Positions 35,340 through 43,894 of a stretch of DNA of 64,000 nucleotides are shown here, piece by piece. The stretch is taken from contig CAZAJF010000008.1 in the NCBI GenBank assembly GCA_964485395.1, positions 1 through 64,000 on the forward strand, in the 5' to 3' direction. The stretch's first letter is position 1, and every line of letters begins with the position of its first letter. The DNA is from JANNSO01 sp964485395. Its GTDB lineage: Bacteria > Spirochaetota > Spirochaetia > Treponematales > UBA12059. The translations under genes were made by a program, and so were the position numbers. Under the pieces are notes generated by a model that was not told the origin of the DNA, made no database searches, and worked only from the letters and a program-made list of their open reading frames with translations.

Positions 35340-35848
35340 ATGCCGGCGCGCACCGCGGCCATGGACAGGGCCTCCTTCACAGCGGCCCTTCTCGGGGCTC
35401 CGTCGGTCACTGGCCTCATGCTGTCTGCGGAATCCTTGTCCCTCAGTCTCGGCATGCACTTCGTCAAGGCCGGTGATACTGCGGGTATGGCCGACGGTTT
35501 CCTGCGCATGCTGATCAACGGCGGGAACTTCGTCGAAAGCGAACCCGGACTCTTCCGAGATCCCGAAAGAGACCTCGCCATGTCGCTAGAGACGGATGCT
35601 GACGGGAGACTATGGATCGTCTCGGGCGTCTTGGCTTCTGCCGCAGCTTCGTGTACCCGGCGGTGGCCATGGCATTCGCGAGCATGCTCTTGCGCCTATC
35701 CATGCCTTGGACCTTGGCAGTCGTCACCACTGTCACTGAAGCCTGGCTCTGCGTGCGCTGGACCCTGTTTTGTCTAATCATCTTCTCGCTGCAGGTTTCT
35801 GGAGCCTGCGCGATGTTCTTGCCGCTTTTCGCCATGAGCAGGGCATGA
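35340..35848 (+). pseudogene. Possible broken coding region (unknown)
   Basis: A plus-strand frame from ATG 35340 reads plausible protein for about 95 residues (RMLINGGNFVESEPGLFRDP, DLAMSLETDADGRLW), then becomes Cys/Trp/Ser-rich and unconvincing. An overlapping frame from 35612 (MDRLGRLGF, VYPAVAMAFASMLLRLSMP) has two membrane-like stretches and ends at 35848. This may be one gene with a frameshift near 35610, or two small genes. No family is recognised. The opposite-strand frame looks artificial (Ser/Arg/Pro-rich). Confidence 0.3.
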
Positions 35849-35955
35849 ACCGAAGCGCCGGAACGGGAGACCTTGGGATATTTTCCGTGTTGCCGGGTGC
35901 AAGTAAGTGATAGTATGCGTTGATCATTTCAACGCAGTCGACGAGAGGGTTGGAC

Positions 35956-36084
35956 ATGGCGAATGAAGCGATCCGGCAGTCTTCCGGAAAGGCTGCTGCT
36001 CCGAGGATGGTACGTGCGATGATGATGCCAGGCGGACGGGCCGAAAGCGCGCAGATAATAAGAAATTATGTTATTTTTGCATAA
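35956..36084 (+). pseudogene. Short truncated reading frame at the edge of an AT-rich island
   Basis: A 42-codon frame with GAGAGGG 7 nt before its ATG, starting MANEAIRQSSGKAAA and PRMVRAMMMPGGRAES. The start resembles the N-terminal tail found before the first transmembrane helix of some ABC exporters, a weak impression. The frame ends just after the sequence turns AT-rich at about 36050, so it is probably a gene cut off by the island. Confidence 0.3.
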
Positions 36085-36900
36085 TAAACTATATTTTGGG
36101 AGGATGGATGTAATCTATTAAAAAAATTTGGCTCGTTGATCAATTCCTTGAAAGATAAAATAACTTTTAAGCAAATCTTTAAAGGAATTACAGATTTATC
36201 GCTCGCATAAAATTAATTGAGGAGAAATAAATGAATATAAATCATACAATTCGCAAGGAAGAACCTTGCGATTATGAAAAAGCAGAAAACCTGACCAGAG
36301 ATTCTTTCTGGAATGTTTACAGACCAGGATGTACAGAGCATTTTGTTCTCCATTGTTACAGAACAAATCCGGGTTTTATCCCTGAACTCTCCTTGGTGAT
36401 GGAAATTGAGGGGAAAATTATCGGACACATTATGTATTCATGGTCAACAATAGATACTGATTTCGGTACAAAACTGAAAGTGATGACATTTGGCCCCTTC
36501 AGCATTCATCCAGATTTTAAACGCAAAGGATATGGTAAAATCTTACTTGATTATTCCATGAATAAAGCGAAAAAAATGAATGCAGGCTGTCTATTGATCT
36601 GCGGCAGTCTTGATGTCTATGGAAAAAGCGGTTTTGTCACTGCTCATTCAAAAGGAATAAGATATGTAGATGACTTGGAAAGCGATGCGCCATATTTTTT
36701 GTGCAGAGAATTGGAAGAAAAATTCCTGGACGGAATTTCTGGTTCATATAAAGATCCAGAAGGCTATTTTGTTGCTGAACGAAATCCTGTTGATTTTGAA
36801 ATTTATGAATCGAGATTTCAATTTAAAGAAAAGTTAGTTTTTCCTGGACAATTATTCTAATATTGTGAGTCAGTTTATAAATATAAATATTAACTGACTC
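36050..36900. other. AT-rich island carrying a GNAT gene
   Basis: From about 36050 to 36900 base composition changes abruptly from GC-rich to strongly AT-rich (for example runs of A and T at 36090-36200), then returns to GC-rich. The only gene inside is the acetyltransferase at 36231. No inverted terminal repeats, integrase or transposase is visible. A foreign DNA insertion is the simplest reading. Confidence 0.6.
36231..36860 (+). CDS. GNAT-family N-acetyltransferase (YhbS-like), probably horizontally acquired
   Basis: A 209-aa protein. The acetyl-CoA site is FGPFSIHPDFKRKGYGKILL (about 100-119). VMEIEGKIIGHIMYSW and CLLICGSLDVYGKSGFV fit YhbS-type GNATs, and there is a C-terminal extension DPEGYFVAERNPVDFEIYES. 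The substrate is unknown; the family is often annotated as acetylating small molecules or proteins. Shine-Dalgarno GAGGAG lies 6 nt before the ATG. The gene is much more AT-rich and uses AT-ending codons unlike all its neighbours, which is direct evidence of transfer. Confidence 0.85.
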   Translation: MNINHTIRKEEPCDYEKAENLTRDSFWNVYRPGCTEHFVLHCYRTNPGFIPELSLVMEIEGKIIGHIMYSWSTIDTDFGTKLKVMTFGPFSIHPDFKRKGYGKILLDYSMNKAKKMNAGCLLICGSLDVYGKSGFVTAHSKGIRYVDDLESDAPYFLCRELEEKFLDGISGSYKDPEGYFVAERNPVDFEIYESRFQFKEKLVFPGQLF

Positions 36901-37142
36901 ATATTTATTTTTAGACGTCTGGCAACTGCATCAACCTGCTGTTTATTTTGCCACATATTGTGCTGTCGCTGGCGAAGCGCAGGATATTGTCCTTTACGTC
37001 CGAGGGGATTGTGGAGGTGTCCGGAAGAAAGATAAATTACTCAAGCTAAAGAACATCGACGAGCGGGAAATACGCCAGTGACGGCATAGAGGCGATACGC
37101 GCTCAACCGGGAAAAACTCCGGCCAAGCGCGTAACGGATTCT
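36861..37142. other. Intergenic region with possible gene debris
   Basis: After the GNAT stop the sequence turns GC-rich. A plus frame (about 36915-37080: AVYFATYCAVAGEAQDIVLY, ending at a TGA) and a minus frame (ILRFASDSTICGKINSRLMQ, ending at a TAG) are both open, but neither has a start or a family match. It could be the downstream debris of whatever the AT-rich island interrupted. Confidence 0.3.
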
Positions 37143-37790
37143 CTATGCTCGCGCGCTCGCAGAGCGATACAGCGCGATCAACGCCGCGGACAGGATCAGG
37201 CCGCCCAGTACGTCGGTAAGCCAGTGTACGCCCGAGACGAGCCGGCCCAGGACGGTGACGGCGATGATAAGGATGCAGAGCAGGTCGAGCGCCCTGAGGA
37301 GCTGCTTGTTCCGCACCCGACGATGGAACTGCATCATCGCCGCGGCCATGATACAGAGCACGACCATGACGTGGCTCGACGGGTACGACGCTTCCAGTTT
37401 TCCATCCAGCAGGACGGGCCGGTAGTTGATGACGAGCTTCTCGAACAGCGCGTAGCAGCCTATGACCGCAAGGTAGAATAACCCCAGCAGCACTATGTCC
37501 GGGTCGACGCGGGATATGCTTCCGCGCCTCGCGAGCTGCCCGATTCCGAGCGCCGCGAAGCCGCAGGCGAACATGATAGGGACGAGCCCGAGCCAGTCGG
37601 TCAGAACGTACCAGAATAGATTGACGCCGAGGCGCTCGGATACAAACCGGTTGAGCGTAGCCATTCCAACGCCGGATCCGTCGGGGCCGATCGACTGAAC
37701 GTCTACGGTTTTAATCATAAGAGTGAACAATATGAACGCGAGGAACAAACTCGCGGTAAAGGCGCAATTACGCCGGGTTATCGTGCGCAT
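37143..37790 (-). CDS. PAP2-family membrane phosphatase (lipid phosphatase type)
   Basis: A 215-aa protein with about six transmembrane helices. The three PAP2 motifs are KLVINYRPVLLDG (motif 1 region), SYPSSHVMVV (motif 2, His) and GRLVSGVHWLTDVLGG (motif 3, His). It is likely to dephosphorylate undecaprenyl pyrophosphate or phosphatidate at the membrane. It lies 19 nt downstream of a second, exported PAP2 gene on the same strand; the two differ in length and layout and are not recent copies. Confidence 0.87.
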   Translation of the reverse strand: MRTITRRNCAFTASLFLAFILFTLMIKTVDVQSIGPDGSGVGMATLNRFVSERLGVNLFWYVLTDWLGLVPIMFACGFAALGIGQLARRGSISRVDPDIVLLGLFYLAVIGCYALFEKLVINYRPVLLDGKLEASYPSSHVMVVLCIMAAAMMQFHRRVRNKQLLRALDLLCILIIAVTVLGRLVSGVHWLTDVLGGLILSAALIALYRSASARA

Positions 37791-37809
37791 GTCATTTTCC
37801 TTTCAGTGC

Positions 37810-38622
37810 TTATAATTTAAAGGAGACGAGCATTCCCGTCGGCGTAGCCTGAACGGTCATGTTTTGGTCGTCATCGGCGCCCAGGGTATGGAGCCACGGG
37901 ACGAAGAAGCCGCATGCGGTACCTATCGCGGCGCCGGCCATGACGTCGGTCAGGAAATGTTCGCCGCTCGCTATCCTGAAGGCAGCCGTGCCGAAGGCGA
38001 GCGCGTAGCAAGACGCCGTCACGGGGAGCCTCATGGCAGAATCGGGAAAGCATTCGCTGAATACATAGCTCGCAAATGTGGCCCCGGCGAATGCGAGCGT
38101 CGTGTGGCCCGACGGGAAGGAATCGTTCCAGTCGCCGCCGTCCACCGCGTCCTGCGGGTACTCGCCACAGTACATGTAGGGCCGCGGCCGATTGACGCAA
38201 AGCTTCCCGAGTTCCTTGAGGCCGTAGGCCATGAGTATGGTCTCAGCGTACATGGTCCCGATAGTCAGCAACTCGTCGTTCCGCGCCAGTACCAGCAAGG
38301 CGGGCGTCAGCATGGACGCGACGGACAGGTAGGTACCGACGTCGCTCAGGCCTCCGGAATAGGAATTCATAAGGAAGCGGTCGAGTCCGTTCACCCTCGA
38401 CGAGTCGTAGACTCTGTCGCCGAAGCCGATACGGTTCAGTCCCAACACCTCGTCCAGGTAGAAGACCGCACCGTTAAGGCCGATAGCCGTACCGAGCAGG
38501 GTTCCATCGAGCACAGGATCGAGGCGGAACGGCGAGCGTACGCCGCCCACGTCCTCCTGGGCGAACGCGGACGCCGCGACGAGCGCGATGGACAGGGTGA
38601 GGACGGTAATTCGTTTGATCAT
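37810..38622 (-). CDS. Exported PAP2-family phosphatase
   Basis: A 270-aa protein with a cleavable signal peptide (ITVLTLSIALVAASAFAQE). PAP2 motifs: KLCVNRPRPYMY, DSFPSGHTTLAFAG and FRIASGEHFLTDVMAGAAIG. It is probably a periplasmic or membrane phospholipid or polyprenyl-phosphate phosphatase, possibly lipid A-modifying as for some exported PAP2 enzymes. The ribosome binding site (AGGAG) lies within a stable 9-bp hairpin immediately upstream. Downstream it is 19 nt from the second PAP2 gene. Confidence 0.88.
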   Translation of the reverse strand: MIKRITVLTLSIALVAASAFAQEDVGGVRSPFRLDPVLDGTLLGTAIGLNGAVFYLDEVLGLNRIGFGDRVYDSSRVNGLDRFLMNSYSGGLSDVGTYLSVASMLTPALLVLARNDELLTIGTMYAETILMAYGLKELGKLCVNRPRPYMYCGEYPQDAVDGGDWNDSFPSGHTTLAFAGATFASYVFSECFPDSAMRLPVTASCYALAFGTAAFRIASGEHFLTDVMAGAAIGTACGFFVPWLHTLGADDDQNMTVQATPTGMLVSFKL

Positions 38623-38630
38623 GATTGATC

Positions 38631-38660
38631 CTCCTGCCCTTAAGAAACCACGGGCAGGAG
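38631..38660 (-). promoter_or_regulatory. Hairpin sequestering the ribosome binding site of the exported PAP2 gene
   Basis: In the minus-strand RNA, arm CUCCUGCCC (complement of 38652-38660) pairs perfectly with GGGCAGGAG (complement of 38631-38639) around a 12-nt loop. The AGGAG Shine-Dalgarno, 8 nt before the AUG, is fully inside the second arm. It could act as a translational switch or thermometer. No T-run follows, so it is not a plain terminator. Confidence 0.55.
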
Positions 38661-38705
38661 AGTAACGACCAGAAACTGGTGTTTACATTCGCGATACTTT
38701 TCGTA

Positions 38706-39311
38706 TCATCGGCGCATTATGAGCAATATTCCCTTGAGCAATAGCAGTCCGAGCATGAATGTGCTGACATACGGCTGGCGGGACATGGTAAAGAACAGGA
38801 CCGCGAGCACCGAGAGGCAGGAAGAGACCGGCAGCTCGAGGCGGAGCCAGGCCGGGTTCTCGCAATTCTGCATCGCCAGCTCCATCACCCCGAACAGCCC
38901 GGTCGCGATCACGAACGCGTAGGATATCAGCATAATGTACGGCGGAGCCATGGACAGGCCCGGCAGGGCGACGAACGCTACACGGTCGCCGAGATCGTTC
39001 CCGAAAATCGGCAGCACCAGGAGCAGCACGATCATAACGTCTATGACGCCGAATACCACCGAGCGGACGCCGCGCGAGGACTCGGCCGCCTGGTTCTCCG
39101 CTATCGCCACGAGCTCGTCGCCGGAAAGCAGGTCGTCTATCGACACGGACAGGACCCTTGCCATCAGCTTCAACGACTCGATGTTGGGATAGCCTCGCCC
39201 CGATTCCCATTTGGATACCGTTACCCTGGAGACGAACAGCCGCTCGCCCATCTGCTCCTGGGTCAACCCGGCCTTCGCCCTCAGCTGCTGCAGCTTCTCG
39301 TTGAATTCCAT
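38706..39311 (-). CDS. Xre-type helix-turn-helix regulator with membrane domain
   Basis: A 201-aa protein. Residues 1-65 are a Cro/CI helix-turn-helix (LRAKAGLTQEQMGERLFVSR, VTVSKWESGRGYPNIESLKL, LARVLSVSIDDLLSG-like). Residues 85-200 hold about four hydrophobic helices (VFGVIDVMIVLLLVLPIFG and others). Such HTH-membrane proteins are common next to transporter or envelope genes. It lies 83 nt upstream of the exported PAP2 gene on the same strand and may control it. Confidence 0.88.
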   Translation of the reverse strand: MEFNEKLQQLRAKAGLTQEQMGERLFVSRVTVSKWESGRGYPNIESLKLMARVLSVSIDDLLSGDELVAIAENQAAESSRGVRSVVFGVIDVMIVLLLVLPIFGNDLGDRVAFVALPGLSMAPPYIMLISYAFVIATGLFGVMELAMQNCENPAWLRLELPVSSCLSVLAVLFFTMSRQPYVSTFMLGLLLLKGILLIMRR

Positions 39312-39363
39312 TACGGGTTTCCCTGCGGCGCGCCTTCGAGCTCGCGCGGGCCGACGATTCCTT

Positions 39364-40041
39364 TCATATCCATATCACATTCTTAAGCTTCAGGTTACCT
39401 TTTTGATAGGTAGAAACGACTTCCTCCAGCATCGATTCATAGAACCGCATCGCCGCTTCCTTCCTCCCGCATGCTATTTCCCTCGCCTTCTCCGTATAGA
39501 ATCCATCATAGATATTCTTCAACTTAAAATTATATTCTTGAAAGAAGGAAGGAACGTCATCCCGCGTCCCATCGAGGACACGTCCGTCCCGATCTACGGT
39601 ATACAAGGGTTCGGCGACTATACCCTTATAAGCAAGCGTCCTGGCGATCCCTACCGCCCCCGTTACATCGAGCTTGTCCGCGTCGAAAAGGATTTTTGCC
39701 TCTATGCTATCCGGTTCATTATTCTTCCTATATCGATGAGTACTAATACTACGCTGGATGCGGCTGGCCTTATCCTCGCTCCAGCCCGATGAGACGATGA
39801 AGTCGTAAGCCATCTCCGCTCCGACGGCCGAGTGATCCAGGCTCGGGTTTCTGAACTGAGCATCCCTGCCGATATCGTGCAATAGCGCCGAAGCTATTAC
39901 AACATCGATATCCACTTCATAGCATTCGGCGATATCCAGCGCGTAATAGAGGACTCGATAGATATGGTGCTCGTCATGCGCCCCGTCATTCATGCAGGAG
40001 AGCATATACGACTCGATTCCGCTAAAAGTTTCTTTGTTCAT
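39364..40041 (-). CDS. HD-domain phosphohydrolase
   Basis: A 225-aa protein. His-Asp metal site: DEHHIYRVLYYALDIAECY, IASALLHDIGRD, a further His in LDHSAVGAEMAYDFI, and a final Asp in KILFDADKLDVTG. This is the YedJ/YpgQ-type HD fold that hydrolyses nucleotides or related phosphate esters. The substrate is unknown. Start ATG 40039-40041 has GAGAGG very close upstream (2-3 nt). Confidence 0.87.
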   Translation of the reverse strand: MNKETFSGIESYMLSCMNDGAHDEHHIYRVLYYALDIAECYEVDIDVVIASALLHDIGRDAQFRNPSLDHSAVGAEMAYDFIVSSGWSEDKASRIQRSISTHRYRKNNEPDSIEAKILFDADKLDVTGAVGIARTLAYKGIVAEPLYTVDRDGRVLDGTRDDVPSFFQEYNFKLKNIYDGFYTEKAREIACGRKEAAMRFYESMLEEVVSTYQKGNLKLKNVIWI

Positions 40042-40421
40042 CGCCTCTCAACTATATCCCATCTCGAATTCTTCGACAATCAGCTCATCGTCCTTGATGA
40101 ATACTTGCCCGACTTCCTTAACCGATAGGAATTACTTGAGATGCAGTGAGACCTGTGGACAATGCTCTGCCCCTACGTCGTATAAGCATCATTGGGGAGG
40201 AAGGATTGTATTCCATATAAACGTCGATATTGGGGCTTCTACTGACACCAATGCCAGTTCAGGTAGCGAGCGGGCGCAAAGGCTTGAATCTGGGTTGCTG
40301 GTGCGAACTCATGGAAAAACATGGAACTAATACCATTCTCGTAGCCTGATTGTGCCTGGATCATTTGCATGTCGTATAGGACGCATGCTTTGTTAGCCTT
40401 AAAATCGCCATAGGAGTAAAA
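40042..40421. other. Intergenic region; minus-strand gene-tail remnant only
   Basis: About 380 bp without an intact gene. Minus-strand 40048-40131 reads 27 codons after a stop, ending VFIKDDELIVEEFEMGYS and TGA. This looks like the natural C-terminus of a protein whose body has been lost. The rest shows no family. TAGGAG precedes the lipoprotein at 40422. Confidence 0.4.
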
Positions 40422-40910
40422 ATGAAATCACTCACAGGATTTACTGCGCTTGCGCTTGGATCGATCGCTTCCTTGGTCATGGTAGCCTGCACTTTTCCCG
40501 AGCATTATCCCTCGTACTTTTTGGACGATGAATGGATTGCGCGGGAAGGAGATACCTACAGCTATGTGCGACGGTCAATGGAAGGTTCTCTTTTAGCCAG
40601 GTATCTCAGGTTCTCAGGATTTTCCGGCAAGCATTCGATCTGGTCGATTGAATTGACGGCTGATGCAGGAATTTCGATAGAAACCATCATTGGCAAGGAT
40701 ATGAAGGGACGATTCAAGATATGCATTATTTTACCGGATAAGGCAGTAACCATACTCGCCGCGGAACCGGGCAGATGCCTGCAAACGATAATCCTGCCTT
40801 CCGGCAAAAGCTATCTCGCCTTGGTCGGCGATAATGCCGGGGGCATAGTTTCGATTCGTTTAGGTTGCGATCTAGCAAGCTTTCCAGCTTCAATAAAGGA
40901 TATCAGATGA
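40422..40910 (+). CDS. Small lipoprotein of unknown function, paralogue 2
   Basis: A 162-aa protein with signal ALGSIASLVMVACTF (lipobox MVAC). It is full-length homologous to the lipoprotein at 34775-35263: same length, same WIARE-x-D-x-Y start to the mature part, FSGF-x-GKHS-x-W in the middle, and a LVGDNAGG-type segment near the end. It heads a tightly coupled operon: its stop overlaps the S41 peptidase start by 4 nt, and that gene in turn overlaps the DUF2271-like gene. The role is unknown. Location (lipid-anchored) and co-expression with an exported protease suggest an envelope function. Confidence 0.8.
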   Translation: MKSLTGFTALALGSIASLVMVACTFPEHYPSYFLDDEWIAREGDTYSYVRRSMEGSLLARYLRFSGFSGKHSIWSIELTADAGISIETIIGKDMKGRFKICIILPDKAVTILAAEPGRCLQTIILPSGKSYLALVGDNAGGIVSIRLGCDLASFPASIKDIR

Positions 40911-42367
40911 AATACACAAAAAAGACAATAATCTTTGCAATGCTTGCGATCCTTCTCGTATCCTGCGGCAGCATTAACCAGAAAAGAAGCTCCATGGGAA
41001 AGTCCAACGATCGGATACTTGAGGCAGAAGAATTGAAGCGGGATTTTGGGCAAATGCGCTCCATACTCGAGCGGGATGCTATCGGGCTCTTTTCGGACAA
41101 GGCTAAGTTGACAACGTTGCTTGATGGCATTTCTTCACAACTGGAGCAACCCCTTACCGAGATACAATTTTACAGGATGCTCACACCCGCCGTCGCCGCT
41201 TTGCGATGCGGGCACAGCTTTCTCAGCATATCGGAAGATGCAGAAGTCTATCTCCGGAATGAAGCACTGTTTTTTCCTCTCGATATAAGGATTTTTGGCG
41301 AGGATCTTTTTGTTATCGGCGATCCGTTTAGAACAGGAGTCATCCCGGGAACGCAAATTCTGAGTGTCAACGGAATGTCTTCGAGGGATATCATCAGCAG
41401 AATATGCGGGAGCATGAGTACCGACGGACGGGATCTCGGACGGCCTCGCTACGATGCCGAACGATGGTTCGCATCGATGTATTACACTTATATTGATTCA
41501 CCTGATTCCTTCGATTTGGGCATTAATCCGCCTGGGTCGGAAACCGCATCGACAGTCCGGGTGCCGGCTGTCAGAGACTCCTCCCGGGCTAAGACCGCAA
41601 AGGGAATCAGCCATGACACCCTGGGTATGCCGTATTCGCGGTCTTTCCACGATGGGTATGCAATTCTCAAGATTCCCAATTTTTCTTATCCTAATATGAA
41701 GGCTTACGGCGATTTTCTAAAGGAGTTTTTTAGCGAAACGGTAACAAGGCGGATCGGTACGCTTATTTTGGATCTTCGTGGGAATTATGGTGGATCGCCA
41801 ACGCCTACCATGGAGCTCTTTAAATACATAATCGCCAAGCCGATCCCCTTTTTCTCGCAGGAGAATCCTTTTTACCTGGCGCCATGGAAAAAGCCGATCA
41901 AGCCTTCGGCCCTTGCATTTGGCGGGAAGCTTTTCGTCCTTATGGACGAGGCAGGATCTTCCATGAACGGGTTCCTGTTAAGTCTGTTGAAGTATCATGG
42001 AATCGGAACTCTGGTAGGGGCTCAAAGCGCTGGCGGCTACGAGTGCAGTGATGCTTCAAGGGACGCTGTCCTTCGAAACAGCGGTTTGAGGATAAGGTAT
42101 TCGACCCAGGTTTTTCGCACCGCAGTGACGAACCAGGAAAGCGGTATCGGCGTAGAACCGGATATCCGCGTGGACTGGACCTTGGATGATTACCTCTCAG
42201 GACGCGACCCGGTTTTAGATGCTGCCCTTTCCGAAGCTTTACAAACCAGCCGTGCTTGCATCGATCCGGACGCCAGACCTGCGAAACACCCGGTACATTT
42301 CCTGCACGACAAAGAAAGAATATGCAGTCAGCAGACATGGAATCTTATTATCAGGAGTGAATTATGA
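40907..42367 (+). CDS. S41-family peptidase-like lipoprotein
   Basis: ATG 40907 (MKYTKKTIIFAMLAILLV) is chosen: AAAGGA lies 6 nt before it and a lipoprotein signal ends at VSCG. About 486 aa. The C-terminal half has S41 features: GYAILKIPNFSYPNMKAYGD, LDLRGNYGGSPTPTMELF, and LFVLMDEAGSSMNGFLLSLL where one Ser is the probable nucleophile, followed by GTLVGAQSAGGYE. A PDZ-like stretch (IPGTQILSVNGMSS) comes earlier. It probably cleaves peptides in the periplasm or at the surface; the catalytic residues need alignment. Translation is coupled on both sides by 4-nt ATGA overlaps. Confidence 0.83.
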   Translation: MKYTKKTIIFAMLAILLVSCGSINQKRSSMGKSNDRILEAEELKRDFGQMRSILERDAIGLFSDKAKLTTLLDGISSQLEQPLTEIQFYRMLTPAVAALRCGHSFLSISEDAEVYLRNEALFFPLDIRIFGEDLFVIGDPFRTGVIPGTQILSVNGMSSRDIISRICGSMSTDGRDLGRPRYDAERWFASMYYTYIDSPDSFDLGINPPGSETASTVRVPAVRDSSRAKTAKGISHDTLGMPYSRSFHDGYAILKIPNFSYPNMKAYGDFLKEFFSETVTRRIGTLILDLRGNYGGSPTPTMELFKYIIAKPIPFFSQENPFYLAPWKKPIKPSALAFGGKLFVLMDEAGSSMNGFLLSLLKYHGIGTLVGAQSAGGYECSDASRDAVLRNSGLRIRYSTQVFRTAVTNQESGIGVEPDIRVDWTLDDYLSGRDPVLDAALSEALQTSRACIDPDARPAKHPVHFLHDKERICSQQTWNLIIRSEL

Positions 42368-43038
42368 AAAGGAATTTTATGGTCTTGGCATGCGTTGCGG
42401 TCATATTTGCGGGCACCGAGGTCTTTGCTCAGGAATATCCTACCTTAAGCATTGTTCCAGGTAATAACTGGAAAAGCATCATGTGGATCGGGTTTATACC
42501 GATAAAACATTCTCCGCAAATCGCGGCTTGGGTGGAAAATTCCGAGGGGGCCTATGTGGCAACTCTTCTTGTCTCGGAACGGGCCGGTAAGAAAAACTGG
42601 TATGGTGCTCCAGACGACGGCAGGCCGGAATCGCTTCCCGTATGGTTGCACGCCGCACAAGCATCAGCCGGGCGAACATCAGCGATTGATGCAGCTACAT
42701 CCGCCACTCCTTCGGGAGCTGAGGCTTTTCATACAAGGATTGTCGGCCTGACAGCTGGAAAGCCGTATCGCGTAAGACTCGAAATAAATCACAGTTTTGA
42801 CTTCAATGAAACATGGACAAAAAAAGCGAAGAAGGGAAACGCTTTCTATTGCGGCGTAAATGGGCAGCCGTCGCTTGTATATGAGGCCTGCTTCGTCGCC
42901 GGTACTCCGGGAAATTTCGTTCTGAATTTTATCGGGCAGGGTTCGATTGACGGATTTTCCGGAGCCGTTACGGAAGGACAAGAGGGACTTTCGTCGGCAC
43001 TGATCATTATTGAAAGTGCAACTCTTTCCCTGAAATAA
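42364..43038 (+). CDS. Exported DUF2271-like protein
   Basis: A 224-aa protein with a signal peptide (FMVLACVAVIFAGTEVFAQ). The mature part has HSPQIAAWVENSEGAYVATL, RPESLPVWLHAAQ, AIDAATSATPSGAEAFHTRI and RVRLEINHSFDFNETW, which resemble the DUF2271 family of periplasmic proteins often found with FMN-binding or iron-related redox proteins. No such partner is here. The start overlaps the S41 stop by 4 nt. Function unknown. Confidence 0.7.
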   Translation: MKRNFMVLACVAVIFAGTEVFAQEYPTLSIVPGNNWKSIMWIGFIPIKHSPQIAAWVENSEGAYVATLLVSERAGKKNWYGAPDDGRPESLPVWLHAAQASAGRTSAIDAATSATPSGAEAFHTRIVGLTAGKPYRVRLEINHSFDFNETWTKKAKKGNAFYCGVNGQPSLVYEACFVAGTPGNFVLNFIGQGSIDGFSGAVTEGQEGLSSALIIIESATLSLK

Positions 43039-43152
43039 GTGAAGAATAAAACTTCCATCTTCCGAAATAGGGCAATGCTTAATATTTCCAGCAGTTGATG
43101 TACAGAACGGCGACGATTTTTTCCACCGCAGCCAAAGATAATGGAGTGCCGC

Positions 43153-43848
43153 ATGGAGTTTTCTCGAAGCGAACGGTATAGGCGAGAGCATGCCGTTTTT
43201 TTTTACTCCAATTCGATGCCAGGTCCGGACGTACTGAAACTCATTGAGATTCTGGCAGAAAGAATGAACCTTGAACCGGGAATGCGGGTTCTGGATATGG
43301 GATGCGGCAAGGGACTTTCTTCGATGTTTCTTGCCATGGAATTCGGGCTCACTGTTTTTGCCACTGACCGTTGGATAAGCCCTACTGATAACTTGAAACG
43401 CTTCGAGTCGATGGGTGTCGCCGACACGGTGTTCCCTATCAAAGCCGAAGCCCATTCCTTGCCGTATGCCAACGGTTTTTTCGATGCGGCCATCAGTATC
43501 GATGCATATCATTATTTTGGCACGGATGAAACTTTTTTCCCTGGATATTATGCCAACCTCGTCAAGAAAGGCGGTCAGTTCGGTATATTGAGTCCGGGTT
43601 TGACCCGTGAGTTCAATCCATCGTTGCCCGACAGGATGCGTGCCCTATGGGAGCCGGACATGTTCACGGTCCATTCAGAAGCCTGGTGGGCTGAGCACTG
43701 GTCTAAGACAGGATTGGTAAAGGATGTTCATGCACAGACTGTCGAGGGAGGAAAGGAATTATGGGCTTCTACCGCGGATGCCGAATTTCATGCACTCGAT
43801 GAGGAGGGATACCTGACACTTTTCTGTATGACCCCCCTGAAGGCTTAG
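43153..43848 (+). CDS. SAM-dependent methyltransferase, class I
   Basis: A 231-aa protein. Motif I is GMRVLDMGCGKGLSSMFLAM, with FATDRWIS (acidic end of strand 2), SLPYANGFFDAAISIDAYHY (motif II-III) and LVKKGGQFGILSPG. It is a small-molecule-type methyltransferase of unknown acceptor. ATG 43153 is chosen because GGAG lies 5 nt before it; ATG 43141 in frame lacks a ribosome site. It converges on the nitroreductase and ends at a shared terminator region. Confidence 0.85.
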   Translation: MEFSRSERYRREHAVFFYSNSMPGPDVLKLIEILAERMNLEPGMRVLDMGCGKGLSSMFLAMEFGLTVFATDRWISPTDNLKRFESMGVADTVFPIKAEAHSLPYANGFFDAAISIDAYHYFGTDETFFPGYYANLVKKGGQFGILSPGLTREFNPSLPDRMRALWEPDMFTVHSEAWWAEHWSKTGLVKDVHAQTVEGGKELWASTADAEFHALDEEGYLTLFCMTPLKA

Positions 43849-43894
43849 GCTTCGTGTTAGAATTAGAACTGCTGACACCCTGATTTTCCGCTTC

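Noticed and set aside
35270..35581. Minus-strand reading frame downstream of lipoprotein 1
   Set aside because: Rich in Ser, Arg and Pro with no hydrophobic pattern; typical antisense artefact.
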